The notes beneath the pieces are model-generated. The model did not search any database. It was not told where the DNA came from and saw nothing but the letters and a program-made list of their open reading frames with translations. Shown piece after piece: positions 26,715 through 34,700 of a stretch of 64,000 bases of DNA. Numbering within the stretch: position 1 is the first letter of the stretch; each line of letters starts with the position of its first letter. Both the position numbers and the translations under genes were made by a program. The DNA lies in the NCBI RefSeq assembly GCF_000373485.1, contig NZ_KB891576.1, positions 434,001 to 498,000 of the forward strand. Direction: 5' to 3'. Source of the DNA: Dasania marina DSM 21967 (lineage in GTDB: Bacteria > Pseudomonadota > Gammaproteobacteria > Pseudomonadales > Dasaniaceae).

Positions 26715-26728
26715 TCCCCTAAGGTTTA
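26715..26728 (-). promoter_or_regulatory. CCCC/GGGG-type box, receptor-proximal
   Basis: Read on the minus strand, TAAACCTTAGGGGA precedes GC then TACATT, a possible -10, about 110 bases before the receptor ATG. It resembles ACCTTTAAGGGGTA at 20695. Confidence 0.4.
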
Positions 26729-26815
26729 ACACCCTTATTTTTTTATGCGGTGTATCAACTCCATGCTGATACACCGGCATTATCACTGTAGCCGATGTAA
26801 GTGGAAATACGCACC

Positions 26816-26830
26816 ACCCCTTTGGGGTAA
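26816..26830. promoter_or_regulatory. CCCC/GGGG-type box, palindromic
   Basis: ACCCCTTTGGGGTAA contains a perfect ACCCC/GGGGT palindrome around TTT, about 210 bases before the receptor and about 100 before the APC permease. It could serve either gene. It is the most symmetrical member of the proposed family. Confidence 0.45.
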
Positions 26831-26928
26831 TTCATTTTTCCTGTAGCTATGCCAAGCTACGCTAGATAAGAGTAGAGCTTTTTTTTTGATAATCCAGTAT
26901 TTACCATACCCACAAGGCTAGGAGCATT

Positions 26929-28320
26929 ATGAGCAGCCCCCAACACACTAAAACACTGGGCCAGAAAGACTTGGTCCTGTTTACCGTCTCAGCCATTTTA
27001 TTGCTAGAAACCTTGGCTGCCGCGGCCTCTATAGGCGCATCGAGTATCTTCTGGTGGATTTTTCTCTGCTGCATCTTTTTGATCCCTTTCGCCTTGATTT
27101 GCGCCGAAATGGGCTGTGCTTACCCCGAACAGGGCGGTATTTATGCCTGGATTAAGAAAGCCTTTGGTGGCCGTTGGGCTTCCAGAGCTACCTGGGGCTA
27201 TTGGGTCAACACCGCCGTGTGGATGCCCGCTATCTTTATCTTGTTTGCCGGCATCTTTAAGCAGCTGTTTTACCCTGAGTTATCCCTTAATGGCCAGATT
27301 ATGCTAGGGGTGGCACTCACTTGGATAGCGGTAGGGGTTAATGTAATGACCCTTAATATTGGCAAATGGGTACCCAATATAGGTGCCGTGCTTAAAGTGA
27401 TTATCTTTGCCATCATTATTATTGGCGCTTTTAACTACACTCAACATCAAGGTATGGCCAACCCGCTAACCTTTGACACGCTTATTCCCGACCTAGGCAG
27501 CAGCCTACAATATATACCCGCCATTATTTACGGCATGTTGGGTTTTGAGCTAATTAGCGCCAGCAGTGATGAAATGGAAAACCCCGCTAAAGATGTACCC
27601 CGTGCCATCTTTATGTCGGCGGGTATTATCATCACCCTTTATATACTGGGTACTATCGCGGTATTAGCCGCCATACCCGCTGATGAAATCAACTTGGTAG
27701 AAGGCCTAATGGATACGCTGTATCTATTCTTAGGTGACTCCCCAATAGGCCAAGCAGCTGCATTAGTTCTGGGTGTTGCCGCCTTATATACCTTCTTCTC
27801 TAATGGCGTTACCTGGTCATTGGGCTGTAATCGTGCCGCCGCTGAGGCAGCCCAAGATGGCGAACTACCCAAAGTGTTTGGCATAGTGCATCCAACCCGT
27901 GGCACCCCGGTAGGGGCGGCCATTTTAACTGGAGCAGTTAGTACTGCTACCTTACTGCTATACGGTTTTATCTCGGGCAGTAATGAAGACCTGTTCTGGT
28001 CGCTATTTGCCTTTAGCGCCGTCGTCTTCCTACTACCTTACCAAGGCATGCTGCTATCTTTTGTGCGTATGCGCAAAACCGACCCTGATCACCCCAGACC
28101 CTATAAAATTCCTGGTGGGGACCTAGTTGCCAAACTGTTGGCTTACTTATGCATGTCAGTTTTAGGCTTAACCATCGTCCTGTTTATTTACGTACCTGGT
28201 GAAGGCGTACAGTGGCCGGTATTAATAGGCGTTTTATTCACCCTAGGTTTAGGTGAAATCATCATACGCCAAGCGGAAAACCATAAATTCCCGCAAACAA
28301 CACAAACCGAGGCCCTATAA
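26929..28320 (+). CDS. APC-superfamily amino acid / polyamine permease
   Basis: 463 residues with about twelve membrane helices and APC-family sequences: FALICAEMGCAYPEQGGIYAWIKKAFGGRWA in helix 2-3, YGMLGFELISASSDEMENPAKDVPRAIFMS, and TRGTPVGAAILTG. It should import an amino acid or amine with a cation. The polyamine enzymes elsewhere in the window and the aldehyde dehydrogenase 64 bases downstream suggest an amine substrate, but selectivity cannot be read from sequence. AGGAG lies 5-6 bases before the ATG. It is divergent from the second TonB receptor. Confidence 0.9.
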   Translation: MSSPQHTKTLGQKDLVLFTVSAILLLETLAAAASIGASSIFWWIFLCCIFLIPFALICAEMGCAYPEQGGIYAWIKKAFGGRWASRATWGYWVNTAVWMPAIFILFAGIFKQLFYPELSLNGQIMLGVALTWIAVGVNVMTLNIGKWVPNIGAVLKVIIFAIIIIGAFNYTQHQGMANPLTFDTLIPDLGSSLQYIPAIIYGMLGFELISASSDEMENPAKDVPRAIFMSAGIIITLYILGTIAVLAAIPADEINLVEGLMDTLYLFLGDSPIGQAAALVLGVAALYTFFSNGVTWSLGCNRAAAEAAQDGELPKVFGIVHPTRGTPVGAAILTGAVSTATLLLYGFISGSNEDLFWSLFAFSAVVFLLPYQGMLLSFVRMRKTDPDHPRPYKIPGGDLVAKLLAYLCMSVLGLTIVLFIYVPGEGVQWPVLIGVLFTLGLGEIIIRQAENHKFPQTTQTEAL

Positions 28321-28384
28321 GCTTAGCAATAGCTTATAATGCCCGCCCTAATCGCGTATTTGGACTAAGAATTGGAGTACCCCC

Positions 28385-29809
28385 ATGCGAAATTACAACC
28401 AGTTTTACATTAACGGCCAGTGGGTAGCACCTATAGAGCCCAAGCTCTTAGATGTTATCAACCCCGCCAACGAAGAGGTTTGTGCGCAAATTTCTATGGG
28501 ATCAGAAGCCGATGTTGATGTCGCCGCCAAGGCTGCACGCCTAGCCTTTAATAGCTACGGCTACAGCAGCCGCGAAGAGCGTATCGCCCTGTTAGAAAAA
28601 ATTATCGAAGTCTACAAAAAATACTACGATGAAGTGGCCGATGCCATTACCGAAGAGATGGGCGCCCCTACCAAGCTAGCTAAAGGCGGCCAGGCCCACA
28701 CCGGCCTAGGTCACTTTCAATCAGCCCTTAAAGCCTTGAAAACTTACGAGTTTAATGAAGACTTAGGTAACTCTGAAATTGTCTTAGAGCCTATAGGCGT
28801 GTGTGGTTTCATTACCCCTTGGAACTGGCCCATCAACCAGATCGCCTGTAAGGTCGCCCCGGCTTTAGCGGTAGGTTGTACGGTAATTCTTAAGCCTTCA
28901 GAAGTAGCGCCTTTATCCGCTTATATCTTCACTAAAATTTTGGATGAAGCTGGCGTACCTGCTGGCGTATTCAACATGATTAATGGTGACGGCCCCGCGG
29001 TAGGCACGGCTATATCAACTCACCCTGAGATCGACATGGTGTCTTTCACCGGCTCTACTCGCGCCGGTACCTTGGTTGCCCAAAATGCAGCCCCTACCGT
29101 TAAGCGTGTAGCGCAAGAGCTAGGCGGTAAGTCAGCCAATATCGTATTGGAAGATGCCGACCTAGAAAAATGCATTACCGAAAGCGTATTGGACATGTTC
29201 AGCAACACCGGCCAGTCCTGTAATGCCCCTTCACGCATGATTGTGCCAGCTAACAAACTTACTGAAATCAACGAAATCGCAGCCCGTGCGGCGGCAACTG
29301 TAGTGACTGGCGACCCTAGAGCCGAAGGCATTACTATGGGCCCGGTAGTTAGCGAGGTGCAATTCAACAAGATACAAGGCCTGATTCAAGCCGGTATCGA
29401 TGAAGGCTCAGAGCTACTATGCGGCGGTACTGGTTTGCCAGAAGGTATAGAAAAGGGTTACTACATCAAGCCCACCATCTTCACCAACTGCACTAACGAT
29501 ATGATCATTTCGCGTGAAGAGATCTTTGGCCCAGTATTCTGCATCATCCCTTACAACACATTGGATGAAGCCATAGAAATAGCCAACGATACCCCTTACG
29601 GCTTGGCCGGCTATATTCAAGGCAAAGATGAAAAGACTATTCGCTACGTAGCCTCACGCATACGTGCTGGTAACATCAACATTAACGGCAACTACGGCGA
29701 CTACGACACCCCCTTCGGTGGTTTCAAACAGTCGGGTAATGGTCGCGAATGGGGGCCTCATGGTTTCGCAGACTACTTGGAAGTGAAAGCCATTTCAGGC
29801 CTTAAATAA
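28385..29809 (+). CDS. NAD(P)-dependent aldehyde dehydrogenase
   Basis: 474 residues. The base lies in AQELGGKSANIV (E245) and the nucleophile in NTGQSCNAPSR (C279). The cofactor-site FITPWNWPINQ and the C-terminal TPFGGFKQSGNGREWG are typical. GGAG lies 9 bases before the ATG. It probably shares a transcript with the upstream APC permease (64-base gap). An aldehyde made from an imported amine, such as a gamma-glutamylamino-aldehyde or 3-aminopropanal, is a reasonable substrate guess. The AHTGLGHFQSALKAL region resembles the subgroup annotated as general aldehyde dehydrogenases of catabolic clusters. Confidence 0.92.
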   Translation: MRNYNQFYINGQWVAPIEPKLLDVINPANEEVCAQISMGSEADVDVAAKAARLAFNSYGYSSREERIALLEKIIEVYKKYYDEVADAITEEMGAPTKLAKGGQAHTGLGHFQSALKALKTYEFNEDLGNSEIVLEPIGVCGFITPWNWPINQIACKVAPALAVGCTVILKPSEVAPLSAYIFTKILDEAGVPAGVFNMINGDGPAVGTAISTHPEIDMVSFTGSTRAGTLVAQNAAPTVKRVAQELGGKSANIVLEDADLEKCITESVLDMFSNTGQSCNAPSRMIVPANKLTEINEIAARAAATVVTGDPRAEGITMGPVVSEVQFNKIQGLIQAGIDEGSELLCGGTGLPEGIEKGYYIKPTIFTNCTNDMIISREEIFGPVFCIIPYNTLDEAIEIANDTPYGLAGYIQGKDEKTIRYVASRIRAGNININGNYGDYDTPFGGFKQSGNGREWGPHGFADYLEVKAISGLK

Positions 29810-29830
29810 GCTAAACCCTACGGCTTAGTT

Positions 29831-29860
29831 TACTGTCGGCAGCACCCGCTGCCGACAGTA
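29831..29860. other. Perfect 13-bp hairpin after the aldehyde dehydrogenase
   Basis: TACTGTCGGCAGC (29831-29843) / GCTGCCGACAGTA (29848-29860) around an ACCC loop, 21 bases past the stop. It is followed by CCCACCCC rather than a T-run, so a factor-independent terminator is unlikely. It may be an mRNA 3'-end stabiliser or a protein-binding palindrome. Confidence 0.6.
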
Positions 29861-30038
29861 CCCACCCCATAGCAACCCCTCTATCACTCATACCCCTAGC
29901 ATAAACTTCTAAAAAACCTCGCACTTACCGCCACAAAACAAAGCCATCTCCCTACAACTATCAAAAACGTGAATATTCACAATTTGCTAAAAATGTTTGC
30001 TTTTAGGGGGCGATTGTTTGTACTATCAGCGCAGCTTA

Positions 30039-30054
30039 CCGAATTATTGTTCGG
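30039..30054. promoter_or_regulatory. Second copy of the puu-type TetR operator
   Basis: CCGAA-TTATTG-TTCGG, with outer A and T extending the symmetry (ACCGAA/TTCGGT). It is identical to the site at 8812-8827 except one spacer base. It lies 372 bases before the iron alcohol dehydrogenase and 229 after the aldehyde dehydrogenase stop. This suggests that the ADH-Pcs genes share a regulator with the puu genes. Confidence 0.65.
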
Positions 30055-30425
30055 TTATATAAAAAATACTTATAACGGGTATCAACTGTACTCATGTCAT
30101 AAGTAAGAGCTGATGATAAGGCCGCTAATCTACCCGAGAAGCCGACCCCACCCATCGCTCGCAATTCATGCCTGCAGGCTACACCTCGCCGGCATACCCG
30201 AACACCGTCCAGTTAATACACTGGCGTGTTCCGTCAATAGTGATAGTCAGAACGCCTATCATTTCTCAATCCAGAGCCCACCTCTAGCTCTGTAAAGTTT
30301 TTGCAAGGCAGCACCAAATGTCTTTGTGAAAATTCGATGCCTAAACGTTGAATTGATCATCCACCGTCAGTCATTGCCATAACTAAATTTTTTAAAATTT
30401 GACATTGCAACCGATGGAGAGACTT
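30055..30425 (+). other. Long leader region before the iron alcohol dehydrogenase
   Basis: 371 bases between the operator and the ADH start. A 60-codon open frame (30113-30295) lacks a ribosome site and any recognisable content, so I reject it. I recognise no riboswitch. If transcription starts near the operator, the mRNA has an unusually long 5' leader; a second promoter near 30360-30400 (AT-rich) is the alternative. Confidence 0.4.
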
Positions 30426-31595
30426 ATGTCTTCAAATATCTTAGTGCCTGGCATTATGCAAATAGGCGCGGGCGCCAGCTTGTGCCTGCCCGAAGTGCTA
30501 GTCCAATTAGGGGTAAAGAAGCCCTTATTTATTACCGGCCCCGTAGTCACCAAATATGGCTACCTAAAGCGCGTTACCGACACCCTAGACGCCGCAGGCA
30601 TAGCCTATGGTGTATTTAACGATGTGCCCAACGACCCCACCACCAAAACCGTTAAAGATTCGTTAGCGGCACTGGCTGAAAGCGATTATGACTGCGTAGT
30701 TGGCCTAGGCGGCGGCAGCCCCATGGATACCGCCAAAGCGGTTTCACTACTGGCAGTTAAAGGCGGCGAAGTGCGTGACTACAAAGCGCCGCTCAATAAC
30801 TCGGTACCGGGCTTACCGGTTATCGCTATTCCAACCACTGCAGGCACCGGCTCTGAAGCTACCAGGGTAACGATAATCACCGATGCCGAATCCGATGAAA
30901 AAATGCTACTGATGGGTCGCGCTTTTATGCCCGTGGCCGCCTTAGTGGATTTTGAAATGACCCTTACTATGCCCTACCGCCTCACCGCAGACACCGGCAT
31001 AGACAGCATGACCCACGCCATGGAAGCCTATGTTAGCCGCAAGGCCAATCTATTTTCAGATGCGCTGGCGTTAGCGGCCATGAAAATCATCTACAAAAAC
31101 ATACGTAAAGTATGTGATGACTTAAGCAACCGCGAGGCTCGTGAAGCGATGATGTTGGGCGCCTGCCAAGCAGGCATGGCCTTCTCTAACGCTTCCGTTG
31201 CGCTGGTACACGGCATGAGCCGGCCCATAGGTGCCAACTTCCACGTACCCCACGGCTTAAGCAATGCCATGTTGCTGCCGGCGGTAACGGCCTTCTCAGT
31301 ACCCCATTGTGTTGAACGCTACGCCGACTGCGCCCGCGCCATGGAGATGGTAGCCGCCGACTGTGATGACGCCACCGCTAACAAAGTACTGCTAGAAGAA
31401 CTGCAGCGCCTAAACGATGACCTGGAAGTACCCAGCCCTGAAGACTACGGCATAGACCGCAGCCGCTTTATGGACTTGTTACCCACCATGGCTGAGCAAG
31501 CGATTGCCTCGGGCTCACCGGGCAACAACCCCGTGATACCCAGCACCGATGAAATTATTGCTATCTACAAAAACATATACAGCAACAATTCCTAG
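30426..31595 (+). CDS. Iron-containing alcohol dehydrogenase, probable 3-hydroxypropionate / malonate-semialdehyde enzyme
   Basis: 389 residues, group III (Fe-ADH) fold. NAD-binding GLGGGSPMDTAKA and the metal-site region DTGIDSMTHAMEAY...FHVPHGLSNAML, with its His residues, are present. Family enzymes interconvert alcohols and aldehydes. With the propionyl-CoA synthase 109 bases downstream, reduction of malonate semialdehyde to 3-hydroxypropionate (or the reverse) is the attractive role, but this is inferred. GGAGAG lies 4 bases before the ATG at 30426; frames open upstream (TTG 30399, ATG 30414) lack this. DddB-type Fe-dehydrogenases of DMSP catabolism are an alternative relative. Confidence 0.9.
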   Translation: MSSNILVPGIMQIGAGASLCLPEVLVQLGVKKPLFITGPVVTKYGYLKRVTDTLDAAGIAYGVFNDVPNDPTTKTVKDSLAALAESDYDCVVGLGGGSPMDTAKAVSLLAVKGGEVRDYKAPLNNSVPGLPVIAIPTTAGTGSEATRVTIITDAESDEKMLLMGRAFMPVAALVDFEMTLTMPYRLTADTGIDSMTHAMEAYVSRKANLFSDALALAAMKIIYKNIRKVCDDLSNREAREAMMLGACQAGMAFSNASVALVHGMSRPIGANFHVPHGLSNAMLLPAVTAFSVPHCVERYADCARAMEMVAADCDDATANKVLLEELQRLNDDLEVPSPEDYGIDRSRFMDLLPTMAEQAIASGSPGNNPVIPSTDEIIAIYKNIYSNNS

Positions 31596-31704
31596 CTGCG
31601 CCCTAAGCATCCTTAAAAAACGCAGGTAGAGCAGACTCCCCGTCAGCAGTACACATTAACAATAAATAGCACTGGCGATGTAGAAAGTGCCAGTAGGAGA
31701 CAAC

Positions 31705-34700
31705 ATGACAAGCAATACAACAACCACGGCATACACCCCCGCCGTACCGGCCATCATAGAGCAAAACCCCATACGCAGCGGCGATGACTGGCAACAAATG
31801 CGCACCGCCTGTGAGCAAGACCTAGGCGCTTTTCACGGTGACATCGCCGCCAAAAACTGCCATTGGTTTAACGCTGAACAAAACGCATGGCTCAGCAAAA
31901 CCGACAACGGCTGGACCGGCTGGAATACCAGCGGCCAGCCCGTAGACCTAGCCCAGTGGACACCTTGGCACACCGCCCTAGACGAAAGCGACGCACCTTT
32001 TTACCGCTGGTTTATAGGCGGCAAAACCAACGCCGCCTTTAACGAAGTTGACCGCCACGTATTAGCTGGCCACGGCGCTGAAACCGCTTTCTTCTACGAA
32101 GGTGACCGCTGGGATCCAACCGCTAACGGCGGCAAAGGTGGCCCAGTACAACACTATGCCATGTCGCGCCGCGACTTAATGATTCAGTCAGTATTAGCGG
32201 CACAAGCTTTACGCGACCTAGGCTTGCAATGCGGCGACCGTATCGCCATCAACATGCCGAATATACTTGAGCAAATCGTGTGGACCGAAGCAGCCAAGCG
32301 CGTAGGCGTCATCTACACACCGGTATTTGGTGGTTTTTCTGATAAAACTTTATCTGATCGCATAGAAAACGCAGGCGCTCGTATTGTTATCACCGCCGAT
32401 GGTGCAGCACGTAACGCCGAAGTGGCGGGTTTTAAAGAAGTGTATACCGACCCCGCTTTAGATAAATATATCTCTATCACTTCTGCTTTAGATATTCTTG
32501 CTAACGCCAACGTTGATGACGCATTAAAAACCAAAATTGTTGCTCATGTAACAGACGTACTCGGTGGCGAAATTACTTTAAGCCGCGCCGAAGTCATGCG
32601 CGAAGTGGGCCAAATTTTAGCGAAGGCACAATTGAGTGCTGAAGACACCGCCGAGTTACGTGGCGAATTAGCTGCGGCATTATCTAACTCCCCCGCCCGT
32701 GTAGAAAAAGTGGTGGTGGTACGCCACGCAGGCTTAAGCGACTTGCCTTGGTCAGAAGGCCGCGACGTATGGGCACACGATTTATTAGCCGATGCTGAAC
32801 AAAAAATATTAACCAACGCCGGTTTAAAAACACGCGCTGACTTGGACGCCTTAAGCGATCAAGACTTAGTCGCCGCATTGTACAAATCGGTACAACCCGT
32901 AGAGGTAGATGCTGAATTCCCCCTATTCATCATCTACACCTCGGGCTCAACGGGCAAACCCAAAGGCGTAGTGCATGTACACGGCGGCTATATTGCCGGC
33001 ATCACCGAAACCATGAAGGTAGCGTTTGACGCAGTACCGGGCAAAGACGTGATGTGGGTGATTGCCGACCCCGGCTGGATCACCGGCCAGTCGTATATGA
33101 TTAGTGGCGCGTTGTCTGCACGCATACCCTCCGTAGTTACCGAAGGCTCACCGGTATTTCCCCACACCGGTAGATTTTCTTCCATCATAGAACGCTATGG
33201 CGTCACCATTTTTAAAGCGGGCTCTACCTTTTTGAAAGGTATTATGACCAACAATCAAAACCGCGCCGACGTCGACCGCTACGACATGTCTTCGGTAAAA
33301 GTCGCCACCTTCTGTGCCGAACCTACGTCACCGTCGGTGCAAGAATTTGCCATGGACTTGATGACACCACAGTACATCAACTCCTACTGGGCTACCGAGC
33401 ACGGCGGCATAGTATGGACTCACCCCTACGGCAATAAAGATTTACCGCTGCGCGCTGATACCCACACTTACCCACTGCCGTGGATATTCGGCGACATCTG
33501 GATTCCACAAGGTAGCGCTGACGAGCAAGGCCGTGTTGGCTTCCGCTCTGCTGAGCACGAAGAAAAAGGCGAAATCGTTATTGCCCGCCCTTATCCCTAT
33601 TTAGCGCGCACCATTTGGGGCGACAGCAATAATGTAGGTAAGCCCGACTGGAAAGGCGATATCGCGCGTTTTGAAAAAACTTATTTTGGCAGCTACCGCA
33701 ATGACGATGGCACACCTGCCTACGGTTATTTGCAAGGTGACTTTGCCCGTAACTATGAAGATGGCAGTTTCTCATTACACGGCCGATCGGATGACGTTAT
33801 CAATGTATCGGGACACCGTATGGGTACCGAAGAAATTGAAGGTGCTATCTTAAAAGACAAGCAAGTTAACCCCGATTCAAAAGTCGGCAACTGTATTGTT
33901 ATAGGCGCACCGCACACGGCAAAAGGTTTAACACCCTTGGCTTTTATCTTGCCTATGGCTGGCGCGCACATCACCCGTGATGACGAGCGTAAGCTAAAAG
34001 AATTGGTACGCGAAGAAAAAGGGATTGTTGCCGTTCCTTCAGACTTCATCACCGTTTCTGCTTTTCCAGAAACGCGCAGTGGAAAATACATGCGCCGTTT
34101 CTTAAAAGCGATTGTTCTCGGTGAAGAGTTGGGTGACACCACCACACTACGCAACCCAGAATGTTTAGACGAGATACGCGCAGCAGTAGCTAACTGGCAA
34201 GCAGGCCAAGACCGTGCCGAGCGTCAAACCATTACTGAAACCACACGCACATTGCGTATTGAATACGCGCCAGTTGGCACTAAAAATGGCGTAGCCATAC
34301 GCGTTGCCACCGTCACCATTACCAACCCACCGGTTAATGCTTTATCTGAGCGTTTACTGGATGAATTGGAAACAGCACTCACCCACATAGCGCGTCGCTC
34401 CGATATAGGCGCAGTAGTGTTAGCCGGTGCAGGTAACAAAGCCTTTGTGGCCGGTGCCGACGTGCGCCAATTATTAGAAGACGTACACGATGCCGCCGCC
34501 GCGCGCTCACTGCCTTCTAAGGCGCATGCCGTCGCCAATATGATAGAAAACATGAGCAAGCCGGTGATAGCTGCTGTTGAGGGCGTAGCCCTAGGCGGTG
34601 GTTGTGAGATGGCACTAGCTTGCCACTTGCGGGTGGCGAACAGCCGCACTATTTTCGGCCAGCCAGAAATTAACTTGTACCTGCCACCGGGTTACGGTGG

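Larger units (their letters stand above)
26607..26928. other. Divergent intergenic region between TonB receptor and APC permease
   Basis: 322 bases without a gene. It holds two CCCC/GGGG-type boxes (26715-26728 and 26816-26830), both readable toward the receptor with AT-rich -10-like sequences after them on the minus strand. It also holds a T-run (26879-26889) before the permease's AGGAG ribosome site. Confidence 0.5.

Noticed and set aside
30113-30295. 60-codon frame in the leader before the Fe-ADH
   Set aside because: No ribosome binding site; composition unlike a protein (proline/histidine-rich, no motif).
32313-32816. Possible frameshift or split in pcs
   Set aside because: The frame is continuous from 31705 to 37110 with all three enzyme domains; the insertion in this part looks like the normal Pcs linker.
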